This document shows positions 13,003-26,500 of a stretch of DNA of 64,000 nt, in pieces. How positions within the stretch are numbered: position 1 is the stretch's first letter; each line of letters starts with the position of its first letter. Below the pieces are notes generated by a model, which was not told the DNA's origin, made no database searches, and worked only from the letters and a program-made list of their open reading frames with translations. Location of the stretch: the NCBI GenBank assembly GCA_013076295.1, contig RQOL01000855.1:2480001-2544000 (forward strand), in the 5' to 3' direction. Position numbers and translations under genes: made by a program. The stretch comes from Sanderia malayensis. Taxonomy: Eukaryota; Cnidaria; Scyphozoa; Semaeostomeae; Pelagiidae.

Positions 13003-16000
13003 ATGGCTGGTATTGCAAATGTTGCCAAGATATTTGTCACAAGAAAGCTTCCTGATGCAGCAATGGAACTGCTTCAAGCTTCAAGGTATAGATACTTAAC
13101 ATTTCTATATTTATAGTTTTATGTTCCTTTCAAAGCGAATAAGATAGCTCTACATTCTTAAATGACAATAGTTGCTTTCATTTTGTAATTGGAAGTAATA
13201 CCGGGGTTAAGTTTTTATCTGTGTTAATTTTCAGACATACCGTGGACTTTTGGCCCCATCCAGAGACTACCATACCAAGGCAAGCACTGGTGGAAAAGGC
13301 CGCTGGAGTTGATGGTCTCTTGTGTTTACTGACAGAGAAAGTTGATGCTGAATTATTGAACATTATTGGTAAGAAGCGGAGAGATAGGATGTTAAAAAGT
13401 TTACAGTGTGAATTCTTATTGTCTTTTCCTTTTAGAGTTCAGAAATGAAGTTGGCTATATGTCATAAGAACTATACTAAACTCTCCTCTCTAATAAGCAA
13501 AGTTTTGAATTAAGCCCCGCTCTCTATCCAGCCTGCATGTGTTTTTAAAATTGTGAATGATGATAAAATTGTGATTTATTACATCATGAAAGCTTGTAAG
13601 AATTATTTTGTAGTTATTTTACATAAATAGTTTCCTGAAGTTTGTGGAACTTTAGTAAGCCCCTTGTTTTTCAAGTCTCCCTTTCAACAAGGCCCCTTTT
13701 GAAACCTCAAAAGTTATCTAAGTCCCTCACCTGGGGGCTTAGTAGAGCTTTTACTGTATATTATATCATTTGTCTCCATCAGGTCCACAATTGAAGGTTG
13801 TGAGTACAATGTCAGTTGGGTTTGATCATGTCGATTGCTCTGAATTGAAGAAGCGAAACATCCTGCTTGGAAATACTCCAGAAGTTTTGACAGATGCTAC
13901 AGTAAGACACAAAATTGACTACATTTTATCTAATTTTTTTTACCTCACATTTTCTAATTTTTGTGTCTAAAAATGCTGATGATTGGCAGCACTTATTCAT
14001 TCCACTAGAGACTAACGTAGTATCTAAAGCTGGCATTAGATTTAAGCAGCAATGTAGAGTTACCTAATGATGATAGCTAAAGCTTATCTATTTATCATTA
14101 GGCTGATCTTACTATGGCACTGCTGCTGGCAACATCAAGAAGACTTCTTGAAGCTAACAAAGCTGCTAAAGAGTATGCAGCATTTCGATGTTTAATATTG
14201 TCATTATTTTGTTACTTGAAGTGCTATTATACGTAATTTACACCATCTCTAATCTTTGGCCCCCTGGTTTCTAGACCCCCCGTGATCTGCCTACTCTTCT
14301 TTCTTCTCCTTCTCAATCCGCATATCTATGTAAGGCTTTGAAATACGAATATGAACACTGTTGATATGCTTCATAGGGATCTCAACACTCTTTATTGGTC
14401 GGATTGGCTTTCATAGGGCTTTCATCTGGCTTAATAGGGTGCTCAGGTCGGTTTCATAGGGTGCTGTGATCTGCTTTTATGGGGCGGGACCCTGCTATTG
14501 TCAATGCCTTGCTGTTGGCAACATGTTCTACGGCCCACAGTGCAATTGTATTTCTCACATCTTGTTTGTATTTGTAGCGGCAAGTGGGGAACATGGAGCC
14601 CATTGTGGATGTGTGGTAGTAATTTAAAAGACAGCACCGTTGGAATATTTGGATTGGGTAGAATTGGTAAATGTCGAACTTGAATGCATTGAAGATGTTT
14701 CAGTATATTTCAATTAACTATTCATTAGAAGCCTGCAATATTACATATTAAGTAGACACAGAAGACACACCGATAACTTTCAACAACACAACGAGTAATG
14801 GTCTTGTTTTGGAGTGCTTTGTCTATCTTGTAGTTTAGTTTTGTTTCGTAGCATTGTGTGGTTGGATAATTGTTGTTCATTTTTCGCTTACTCTCTTTCA
14901 CCAGGCTCAGCTGTATCAAGAAGACTGAAGCCGTTTGGTGTCAGTGAAATCCTCTACAACCAAGACATTGAAGTCCCTGCCAGTATGAAATAACAACGAT
15001 TGTCTTTCCATGACTAAGAATTGTATATCAGACCAGAGACTATTTGTTCATTTATAACTGAATTGTTTTGGTATAATAAATATCTTTGTTTTTAGTTGCG
15101 CAAGATGTTGGTGCTACTTTTGGTGAGTGGATTAATTGGCTCATCTTCCCTTCTTAATGAAACGGAGTTTCCTTCCCACTTTTTACTTCAACGTTAGCTT
15201 AGCTGAAGAAACAAAACGTTATCTGCTGAACGTTTCGCGCTAAAAGCAACCAAATTCCTTCACGTCACAGCCTCTTTTCTACAACACGGCCTTGTTTCCA
15301 CTATAAAAATATCATAAAAGACAACAGATACCTTCAAACTTAGACTAACTAATAATTGACAAGGATGATACGGAATGCTTTTACCAAACTATGGCGAACA
15401 AAAATGTCCAGCATAAATGCTTCATGTCTCATCGTAATCTTTTTCTTTTCTTACAGTGTCAATAGATGAACTTTTGCAGCGATCAGATTTCGTCCTGGCT
15501 TGTTGTGCATTGACCGATGAAACAAGACGTAATGCCCAGTCTCTTTGAATCCACACGATTCTCTCAACCTTTAATATTATACTGACTGATTGCCATCAAA
15601 CCTTGTCGCTCAAACATGTCCAAGCATGTTTGGACGACAAGGGGGACAGTGGGGCCAAACGCAAGTGTGATTAAGATGACATGAAGTTGCTTCCCCCAAC
15701 TTGCTTTTTGCTCTGAGAGATCCGGGGACGAAGCCAGGGGGGAGCCAGGGAGTCATGGATCCACCTTTGCAGCAGTTTTCATTTGTTTAATGCAATTACT
15801 CAAGTGCCTTTTTATCCTTTGACTCTCAGCGATAGGTAAACGGTTCCTCCGTTTACAACTCCTGGCTACGTCATTCCTTGTCCATGAAACCCTCTCTTTC
15901 TCCGACTTTTAGGTATGTTCAACAAAAGCTTGTTTGCCAAAATGAAGAAGACAGCCATCTTCATCAATACCAGCAGGTTTGCAGCTTACGTCACTTCTGC

Positions 16001-17334
16001 TCAGTTACTATTTGAAGTTACTTGTTGTTACCGCATAGTAATGAGATGTCTTCCATTCACTAGGAGCACTCAGTCAGTAACAATAACCCTTTATTTAACG
16101 AATTCTATTTTCTTGATTTCAGAGGAGACGTTGTCAACCAGGCTGATTTAGTTGAAGCATTACAAGAAGGAACTATCAAGGTAAAGCTTTGCATTTGTGC
16201 AGAAAAAAGTAGCAAAAGTCAAGTAGCCTAAAACAGCGCAAGTAATAGTCATTAACCAACAATACATTAAAAACCCGCATATAAGAGCCTGTAACTATTC
16301 CTTCCAGACTATTGTTCCAAGACAATAGGCTATTGTTTCATCTATTGTTTTGGGCAGCAAAATCACCCTGAAGGTTCTTATTCTATTGGTTCTTATATGC
16401 GGGTTTTTACTGTATAGCGTGTGCTATACGTTACTGGCATAGTAATGTTATGAATCTTTGCATTGATAAATTGCATTTTAGGCTGCAGGGTTGGATGTGA
16501 CAACACCAGAGCCGCTTCCAGTTGATCACCCCCTCTTCAAAATGAGTAATGCTGGTATGTTTTTTGTTTTTAATTACTTACTAAAGCTCTTTAAACCCTC
16601 TTATACTCCAAATGCCATTCAAAGGCTCCTATCATGCAAAAATATTAAAGAATACAAGAACCTGTATTCTTGTGTCATTTACTTTTTCTTGCCTCATTAA
16701 AAAGTTGGAGTTTATGGTCCTGTTTTTTCACACGGACGTTTTTCTGAAGTTCATTGAAAAAAATTAGTCCTCTCTCTATTATGGCTTCCTCTTCAATGAG
16801 CCCTTCTCTGGAAGATCGAAAATTAAATAAGCCCTCCTGGGGGCCTAATGGGGTTTTTACAGTATGCTTACCTTAGCTTGCGCTATATACTATATGCTAT
16901 CTATTATATATGCTATATACTTTATGCTATATGTTATATATGCTATATACTATATGCTATATACTCTATGCTATATGCTATATGCTATATACTATATACT
17001 ATATACTATATACTATATACTATGTGCTATATACTGTATATTATATATTATATGTTATATATAATGTGCTATATATTATATGCTATATACTATATGCTGC
17101 CAATACAGTATATGTATCACATACTGTGTATGCAATATATATATAGGAATATTTTGTTTTTCCTTATCAAGTTTCTGTTTGTTTTTTCCTAAAGTTGTCT
17201 TGCCGCATATTGCAAGTGCCGAAGAGAAGACGAGAACAGCTATGGCCGTTTTAGCAGCGAAGAATCTTCTGGCTGCTCTGGATGGCAAGCAGATGCCGGC
17301 AGAGGTGAAATTGAATGCCTCAGCATCCCTCTAA
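13003..17334 (+). CDS. GRHPR: Glyoxylate/hydroxypyruvate reductase
   Basis: Twelve exons join in frame to 335 aa: 13003-13085, 13235-13368, 13783-13901, 14102-14172, 14578-14666, 14905-14982, 15096-15122, 15457-15528, 15913-15976, 16123-16180, 16482-16554 and 17195-17334. The human protein is 328 aa. The enzyme is an NAD(P)H-dependent D-2-hydroxyacid dehydrogenase that reduces glyoxylate to glycolate and hydroxypyruvate to D-glycerate. Visible features in order are the substrate-binding region [21 protein letters not shown], the Rossmann loop [11 protein letters not shown] (GLGRIG at 161-166), and the active-site Arg in INTSRGDVVNQ (Arg246). The Glu in TTPEPLP (275) and His in LPHIAS (294) follow. 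Exon 7 codes for only nine residues. The start ATG opens a short cytosolic-type N-terminus with no obvious targeting leader. An AATAAA lies at 17518. All introns are GT-AG. The last intron contains a long TA-rich tandem array. Confidence 0.97.
16264..16414. mobile_element. ~150-bp MITE (family with TIR ACAGTAAAAACCCGCATATA), GRHPR intron copy
   Basis: The terminal inverted repeats read TAAAAACCCGCATATAAGA at the left and the complement, TATATGCGGGTTTTTACTGTA, degenerate, at the right. The interior contains inverted ACAATAGG/CTATTGT words. It shares the whole plan with copies at 29816-29968, 58512-58662 and 60622-60774. It sits between GRHPR exons 10 and 11 and has no coding capacity. Confidence 0.85.
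16866..17112. repeat. TA-rich tandem array (TATACTATATGC-type)
   Basis: About 250 bases of short units based on TATGCTATATAC and TATACTATATAC lie in the last GRHPR intron, ending about 80 bases before the final exon. Long frames across it are trivial products of the repeat. Confidence 0.9.
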
Positions 17335-20235
17335 TACTGATAATTATGGCGATACTTGCCATTTCAGGATGCGGGTTCAATTCTCCACCAATGCCTTAGA
17401 TTTGTCATTCATACACTTTACTCAACTCTCTCGCTCATTAAACGACACTATGCTATACGTATATTAAACTTTTATAGTGCAATATAGGATTTTCATGATA
17501 TACTTAGTGAATTATGCAATAAATGTTTGCGTGAAATTTACGACATTTCTGTTTTGGAAAGATTCTTACTTAATATATGTCCTTTTTGTCGCACTTTTGT
17601 TTTGCTGTCGTGTTTGCTGGCGTTTACCTTTTGAAAACGCCTTGAATATGATGTCATTTGTCGATCATGGAATTGATAATCAATCTACAATTTGTCAATT
17701 ATCTTTTTTTTAATAACATGCGTACATGCGTATTTTTCAAATTAATTTCATGAAAAATGTTTTGACGCAACAGCGGAGGAGCGTAACTGCGCTGGATGAG
17801 GAGGAGGTGTGGTACATCCTTGGATCATCTGACTTTTTTCTTGCTGCTGATTGGTCAATTTGCAGGTCTCAATGAAAATCTGCTTTTTCAATCCCGGGTA
17901 ACTATGTTGATACCGACCGATAAAATTTTAGGAGAAAATATTATTTTTATTTTGCATTATAGAGCAAATTCAAGAAATATAACTTATCGTTAATAGCTAA
18001 AACAGGTGGCTTTCGTTCGTGGCTAAATATTACAGATACTGAGCAACTTTGGTGAGTAACAAGTAACATTTGTTGAGATAATCATCTCGAGCCTCCCTTA
18101 TTTATAACATAACACTTCATTGGGCCTAAAGTTTGGCAAGTTCTCTTTGCTTGGCATTGGTTTTTCGAACTTATCATCTTAAATGATATTTTTGCGTCAT
18201 TTATCCGAATCATCAGAATATGGTTTGAGGTTTATGTTCCGCAGGGAGTCTTAAACCGCACTTGTGTAGACAGCAGTTTATAATACTTGCCTTGTTTGGT
18301 ATGTGTATGTGATATGTCACGTCGATAGGTAATTTGTTGCGGTGCGGCGGGGTAAGTTCATTTCCCAAGTTAAGTTTGGCCGGGTATAGCAGCCCACCAA
18401 AAATGTGAATTTAATGTTTATTACTGTATTATTAAATATATCGCATGTTTTATTCATTAAATGCAAGCCAGAACCAATTTTACCCCAGCAATTAAAACGG
18501 AAGCACAGGAAATATTTGTATTGTTTACAAATCGTTTCTTGCATACAATTTGATTTATCCCATATTTGCTCTTGTATTACACCGACACAAGAAATTTACC
18601 TGTTCTTATTACATCATATATAGATGCTTCGGTTAATTATCGTTGATTATCCACTGGTGTAGGTTGTCTGCATTAAAAACAGTGGAATTCTTGGTTTAAC
18701 ACTTAATTGTGTATGGCCCACTTGTTATAACGAGGATGCTTAACAAGCCCAGACATTGCACCTGCTACAGACCTCAACTTTGTCACGGCAAGATGAAATT
18801 TTTTGGACTTTTTTCTAGCGCATTAATGTAAATCCTCTAATTTTGAATGTTTTGCTAAAATAATATTGTCCCACATAATACCCATTTCTATAAAAAACAA
18901 CAACTCTTTTTGGAAAATATTCCTATCATACGAAATCCAAAACATATTTTTCATCTTGTAAGTAAAAATTTTGGAGAAAGTAAATTTCTACATTATTACA
19001 TCCTATTATTACCCAAGCCGTCTGTAATTTTTAAATATTTTATACTGATTTCATTTTGTAGTCCACTGGACACTTGATTTAGTGTTTCTAGTAAAATTGC
19101 CAAGGCTAAGCTTGTTAAAATTTATCAGCGAAATTGAAATATTGACTCGACCTTAAGTAAAAATTTATTATTTCTATTGAATATTTCTTCCACAAGTCCT
19201 GATATACAGCTGCTTAAAGCTGAAATGTATTAAAAATTTATGCATATGCTCTGGCAGTATTTGCAAGATTTCACAGTAATCTTCTATCAATATTAAGCAG
19301 TGCTGTTTTATAATATCTTGCTCAGTACTTTTTTCATCTCTCTCTTCTGTTCATTAAAACTTAAAGCACTCCATGTGCGCATGGGAAGATATATTCCTGT
19401 ACATCTGATACTGGATGGTAATTGGTTTTATTTTTTTGTAGAGCAAGCACAACCACTATCCAATTGGAATTTTTTGCTCACAATATAGAGAATTTTGTTG
19501 TGATCTCTGCAATGGGGTTTGGCTGAGCTGTTTCAACTTTCGATACCGAAGCTATCATTCATGTACAAGATGGCTGAGAGATGTGTTAAATAAAAATGGT
19601 TTTCTCTCTCTCAGTCAATGGACACAAACACACCCACAAGTCCCGTAAGTTGAGATCTGTGATCCCGCATTCTATCATTATTTCATCTAAGCCACCACCA
19701 GATAAAGCACTTGACTTGATTAAGCACAGACAAAGCAAAATAGATAATATCACTTGGTAATCATCATTTCCATTTATCAATGATAAAGACAGAGATTGTG
19801 TCTGTTAATTAGAATAATACTCCCAGACACCATGCGTGAAATTATTGTGGAGAAGATCACCATGACAGGTTGATTCTATGCTCTTCTAATCAAAATATTT
19901 TGCATCAGCAACAGGGTTATTTGTATAATTGAACCAGGCTGTTGTAAAAGCTTACAATTCTAATCATATTTTGTATTGAATGTATTCTCCTTGGCTGAGG
20001 TTATCTTAAAATATAAGCATGACTAAGCTGATGTGTTTTGTGCTCTCCTGAATCACACTTTAAAGATATTGCACAGTGATCAAAAGCTTATCCACTCAGT
20101 CTTTGTTGTGACCTCGCTTGGTCACACTGGGATCGGTCATTCATCACATGTTATTGCTATAGCTTCAGTGCATGAATATTTTTATACAGTGGATTACAGG
20201 GAGAAATATTTGCCTTCAGGCTAGGAGAACTCAAT
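17335..20235. other. Gap between GRHPR and the first recognised FAM13 exon
   Basis: About 2.9 kb with no recognised exon. It should contain the GRHPR 3' UTR, the FAM13 promoter and the missing first FAM13 exon (which must end in phase 0). No ATG-bearing stretch followed by a phase-compatible donor stands out enough to name. Confidence 0.5.
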
Positions 20236-20249
20236 CCCCAAAATACACG

Positions 20250-20527
20250 TCAATCTCCAATAGTAGATTCTGTTGTTATATGTAGGCTTTTATATGAGGG
20301 TGTTTGAGAGTGGAGACTGGAAAATCCATCTCCAATGGTAGATTCTGTTTTATGCTATGTAGGCTTTTATATAGGGTGTTTGAGAGAGGAGACTGGACAA
20401 CCCATCTCCAATGGTAGATTTTGTTGTTATATGCTATGTAGGCTTTTATATGAGGGTATTTCAGAGAAGGGACTGGAAAATCCATCTTCAATAGTAGATT
20501 CTGTTGCAATGTTATGTAGGCTGTTAT
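20250..20527. repeat. Four-copy tandem repeat, ~77-bp unit
   Basis: Four imperfect units begin with ATCTCCAATGGTAGATTCTG at about 20252, 20329, 20404 and 20483, each followed by a TATGTAGGCTTTTATA block. The array ends about 50 bases before the first recognised FAM13 exon. Confidence 0.85.
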
Positions 20528-20578
20528 AAATTCAAAGAGGAGATTGATGTAACATTTTTTGTGTTATTTATTTGACAG

Positions 20579-23500
20579 AGCTCGCCAAATGCACTGGCAG
20601 TTGTACCCGTGCAAGAGTCAGCTTATGCCAAGATGAAGAAGATAATTTCATCCCCCCGGGGAAAACGACGAGCTAGCACAGCACGTAAGCGTATCCTCGA
20701 CATAACGCCGGGGGGCTCAGATGATATGTTGCTACTCAATTATTGGTTTTTTGGGCTTGTAGTATCGTGCGTCAATTGGTCAATTGATATTGCCACGTGC
20801 TTTTTTCAGCTCCAGCAAAGGTCTTCGGAGTAGGCTTGGAGGAAATACTAAGCAGAGATGGATCGGAGATTGGCGTGCCTTCAATTGTGCAGAAGATGTG
20901 TGAATTTATACTCAAGAATGGTAATCATGAATTGTATTAGCCCCACTTTCTTTTCCTGTTGTATGTAATTCTTGTAAGGCTGAAGCACTACGTAATTGTG
21001 AGGTCGAGTCGAGAGAGACGTGTGCGATAACGAGGCTAACACGATAATCTGGCCTTGTTACACTGTAATTACGTTGGATATTTATGGGAATAATTCGACT
21101 GTTTGCGTCGAACAGCACCACTCGTTTAAATTGAGTATTTCTTTTTTGTAATTTGAGCAAAGCCATGAGATTGGGAGGCGAAATTTTGGTGTCTTGTATC
21201 TACGATTTTTCTCTTATACCTGTGTTCTACTACTTCATGTATCATGTCGAGTCGAGTACTTCATCTATCAAGTTGTTATTCGTATGTGTTCAATTTTTTT
21301 TGGGACTATGTGCAATTCTTCTTTCAGGACTTCTTGTCGAAGGAATATTCCGAGTCAACGCGAACATGAAAACAGTGGAGAAATTGAAAACCGCCATCGA
21401 TAAATGTAAATCATTATTTGATGATTATTTTCTGCTGTTAGTTTTGACCTGTTTTTAAGTTTTCCATCCCCAACTAGAGAATTCTTTTCTCTCAACAAGA
21501 ATGGGTGGATTTTCGAGCTTACGATTCCAATGCGATCAGGAATAGGAACTTTTGCTGAAAGAATCCAGTGTCCATTTCGTTTACTTATATCTAATGTCCT
21601 GCAAATGTTTTTTTCCATTTCAGATGGTGATGTAGATTTGGAAGAAACCAATGACGTAATGGCGGTCGCAAGTCTTCTCAAAATGTTCCTCGTAAGATTT
21701 ATCAAAATATTAATACTATTGCTGTGTATTAATAGTATCAAATGACATAATAAGGTGATATTATGTCATCTTGAGCTCACGCACTCCATATACCGTGTGT
21801 TGTGTATCGCATTTTCTTGACTAGGCGTCTGTTAATTGCAGCCCTTTTTAGGCGGCGTTTATTTGAGGGGGAGCTTATTCGAGGGAAGGCACTTATTCCA
21901 GCTTTAAGGAATGGACAAAGGCCTATTTTTGAACTTAAACAGTGTTCACAATCTTAAAGTTAAAATGATAGAGAAACTATCATTTTAACTATGAGAGGGG
22001 GCGCTGGGCTCGTTTATTTCAAAATATGGCATGTTGGGGGGGGGGGGGGAACGATTAATTGAGGAAGTACAGTGGAAGTAATTGACGACAGTATTGGTAT
22101 TTATGAATGATCTTTTATGCTTGTCTTTCAGCGTGAGCTGCCAGATTCTGTTGTTCCCTATGAAATGCAGCCTGGTTTCATCAAAGCTCAATCCCGTTCG
22201 TAGCTTTTGTATTATTATATTTTTTCTGATATTATTACCTATATTTTTTAGCCATAACACAATAATTTGGTGCAAATAAACTTGAATTTTTATTTTTCAC
22301 AGTGCGTGAGGAAAAAGTACAACACTTAATGACGCTAAAGTATTCTTTTATTTTATTTTGTACATTTTTTGTCTTTTATTTTCCTCCTCTTGAAGCTCTC
22401 GTCTCAGATTTGAAATTCTCATTCTTGATTAATTATTCTTTAACTTTCGTCCTTTCTAGCTCCACCCTCTTTAACTTTCGTCTTCTCTACCTTCATCTTG
22501 TTTACCTTCCCCTTCTCTGCCTTCATCTTGTTTACCTTCCCCTTTTCTACCTTCATGTTGCTTACTTTCCCCTTCTCTACCTTCATCTTGTTTACCTTTC
22601 CCTTTTCTACTTTTTTCCTTTTTAACCCTTACTCTCTCTTCCTTTATCTTCCTCAATCCTTCCCCAAGCGGCATTTGTTTGACAAATCTGCAATTTATTT
22701 TTGTATTTTTTCTACTTGCTTTCAAGATTTCTCATTCAAAAGATGCCAGACGTCAATTTTTACTTGCTGAAATATCTGATTAATTTTCTCAATAAAATTG
22801 TCGACAACTCAGGTAACTCAAGTAACCTCTTCATTTGCGCATTTACAGACTCTCTGCTAGTGCTCATTACTTGCTATAGAACACCGTATAAGATATTTCA
22901 TATGCTACATAGGATACAGATGAAGACTTGTCCTTACAGAATCTACGAGGACAGATTAAACATCTGCATGAAGCATAATTATGTACAACACGTATATATT
23001 ACACGCATTAAAGGCAAATAAATTATAAACATAATGAGAATTTTCCCTATTTCTTTACTCAGATTCAAATAAAATGACTGGAGTTGCACTGGCTGTTGTT
23101 TTTGGGCCGAATATTTTCAGGCAAGTGAAATGAGACATGCTGTAGCAACATTTATAGCATCAGCAGTCTTTATTATACAGCTTCATTACACTGCATTATA
23201 CAGCAATAGTTTCATCGTCGTTTCATTTCTCTCTATTTGCAGGTGCAGTGATACTTTGCAAGGGCTGCAGGACCAAGCCTGCGTCAATGCAATAACGTGC
23301 AAGTTGATTGAGCAGTACGAATACCTCTTCTCCACTGATGGAAAAGATTCTGAAGGCAACAATAAAGACCAAACTGATGCAGGGTATAGATAAGAGTTCA
23401 TTACTCGTTGTTTTGCAGAGCTAGCAACAGCTAAATGATCTTCAAAGCGATCAATAAATGATTTGTATTATTTTTTCTATTTTCCAGCTCGCTGTCTGAC

Positions 23501-26500
23501 AGATCGCCGAGAATAAAGGTACGTATTTGTTGACAACGTATTTTCATCACTGGTTACCGTTAAAGCAGCAACTTACAGTGCCTTGAGCTTACTAATAGCT
23601 CTAGATGGTCTCAATAAAGGACATGGTTATCAAAGTACTCTACTGTGTACTATATTATACTGTGATCTTATGCTGTACTGCACTGTACTATACTATAATA
23701 CATAGTAGGTTTATTTATAACCTGTTATGAAAGTATAGTACAGTTTGCAGGTATAACCGAATTGATTTAACCGACCTTGCATTAATCTCCCATTGGTATA
23801 ATATCTTTGCATGGTTGGAATGTCAGCCACTTTTCAAGTGTGCTGTATTTTCATAAGTCTTGCTAAGAGTTTTGTCTTTCTCTTGCAGCCAGCCCGTCCC
23901 CCGCCGCCTAAGTTCTCACAGTCAGTACAACTGCCTAGCAAGATGCGTTCTGATGAGAATTCCAACACAGTCGAAGGCTCGAACGCGAATAAATATCTAT
24001 CGAAATCACTGGATGATTCTCTCACTGGCTCTCAAATCAAAGTACCGAGGATAGAGACCAATGGAGGCCCCCCTGTTAACGAACACCAGGGCAGAAAAAA
24101 GTACAACCGATCTGTGTAAGTGCCTGCATTATTACGTTATTTGCTGTGGCTTTTACTTATCTAGAAGCAAATGCCTGTGGACTATTACCATTGTTGTCTT
24201 GCGAGTTGTTCAGTGATATTACAGTCCTCTTTGTACAGATTCTATTGGGGTAGAAATCTGCTGCCCGAGTCTCCTAAGCATGCATCGTGCAAGCTTTAAG
24301 TATTAAGCCTTGAGACTATTGTAAAAGCCGGATCAACATACATCTTTGAATCAAAAACCCCTCTCTTTTGAATACATTGTGCTCTTAGTAAACAATAGAC
24401 TTCGTTTCAATGGAATTTAGAATTAAAAGGACTTACCGTAATGCTTTAAAAAGCGGCTTTTTCTATTAGACGCCCCTCCCCTCGAATAGACGCCCCTTTT
24501 TGAATATTGCGAAGTAATTAATGGACTTTGTTTGATGGAGTTTGGAAACAGCAAGACTCATCATAATGCTTCGAATGATAAGAATAAACGCCCTCTTCGA
24601 ATAGACGCCCGTTTTAAGTTTTGCGATCTCTTTCGTAGAACCATCAATACTGAATTAAGTAGGAGTCTTTCACCTCAAAAGGCTCCGAGACCATCGTCTG
24701 GTCTTCCTATTGCATCCCCAAGCAGTAAACAGTATGTATCACCACTTTCCATGTTCTGTTACAAATATACTTTGGTATTTATGACTAAATGAAGCTTTTG
24801 ATTTTGCTATCGTTATTTTTTACAGGATTGTTGATACAACGATTCGTGACTCGGTAAAGGAACATCTGTTTGGCATGGGTTTGGTAACATCATCCTCTGA
24901 GTCGGATAATCAGGTTCGCAGTTGACATAACATTGTTTATGCTACTTGAAAGGGAGGCTATATTTTTAACGATTAAATGAGTAGTCGAATCGCCTCGCTT
25001 CGGGATCCGGGATTCATGAAGGTGGGAGGAAGACTCGGAAAGTGTTGCATAACACGTATTATAACCACATAACAAAAATGCTACAAAATAGCTTTGAAAA
25101 TCGGGAACATAGCGAAACATGATAACTACTAAAGCTTTTCGTCTGACACTCATCGGAGTAGTACGTCAGAAAGAGAACAAAAACGAAGACCTAACAAATT
25201 ATATACCCAGAAGAGGATCGAAATTGGCCAATCAGAAAAGAGGTTTTCATTTTTGTTCTCTTTCTGACGTACTCCTCCGATGAGTGTCAGACATTCGACT
25301 GACAGTGTAGCATACTGTACTGTGCTGAGCTCTACTGTACTATACTTTACTATACTATACTGTATGCTAGTGTACTCATATTGCTGTTCGTAATTTTTAG
25401 GGACTTGAGACAATGAATTCACCAGAAGATGGGCCAGCTGGTAAGTACAAGAGCCATTATTCGCAGTTGGAGCAGTGAGCCAAATCTTTATTACGCTCAG
25501 TAGCAGTCAGTAGCTCTGCAAGCATTTACATCATGTAAGAGTGTGCGTATTTTGTGTCTGCTTTATGGCTGGTGTTTTGCTTTGTCGCTTGTTTTTGTAT
25601 TGGTATTGTGATGGTCGTAGCATGAAAAACGCCCTGATATCAATACTTCCTTTGACATTCACTGAAGATTCATGCACTCGTAGTTTGAATGAACGACCAT
25701 GTGTTTTTGAAATCTGGATTCTGAAATCTGGATGTAAAAGTGAGTTGTGAATTGAGCAATGCAAAAGTCCCTGTTCTATTCTGAGCATACGAGCAAACAT
25801 TAATGGTGTCTAAAGATAAAGATGATTAATGTTTGGATTTCGTGTATTGCTTTGTTTGCCCGGCATACCTGTTTATTTATTTACTCGATTAGAATACCAC
25901 ACAATGCATTTGGATTGCAAGTCATTATATTGTGAAAACAACAAGTTCGTTGCGCGAAATCAAGGTTTTTCGACAATTAGAATCGAATTATTGTGTACAT
26001 GTTTGCGGGTTTTCGAAGATAGCTTCACAATTATTAGGGAATTTAGTGTCGATGGTCTAGTCTTGGGCTGAATTTCTGTCTTGGCATTGGCAAGGTAATA
26101 CGTAATGTTATGCGTACAGGAGTCAGTGATTCTTAATTTTCCTATGGTAGTCTTAGTCTTTCTACAAATGTAGTGACAGCAATTACAAACGAGAACCGTT
26201 CTCTTGGAAGACAATCTAGAGTTAGCAAATGGTTTAGTATATATAGTTTGCCATTTCTACCGGGGTATTATTGTGTTTTATTTGCCCAAGTCCTGGCCTA
26301 CGCCACTTTAATTATTGTGATAGTCGTCGTGAGAGAAAAACATTTACATTGCTTGAAGCGTTTAGCTGACCAGGCTGTATGGGGTGACCTGGCGTGACTA
26401 TGGCTTGGTAATGTTGGACTGTTTTTATTTTGTTATAACTGCACTGCTTGTCACCGCTGTATCTGTTTTATTTATAGCAGGGGAGACTCAGCAGCCAATA

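Noticed and set aside
16848..17192. Tyr/Ile/Leu-rich frames in the TA-rich region
   Set aside because: They are products of a short TA-rich tandem repeat inside a GRHPR intron.
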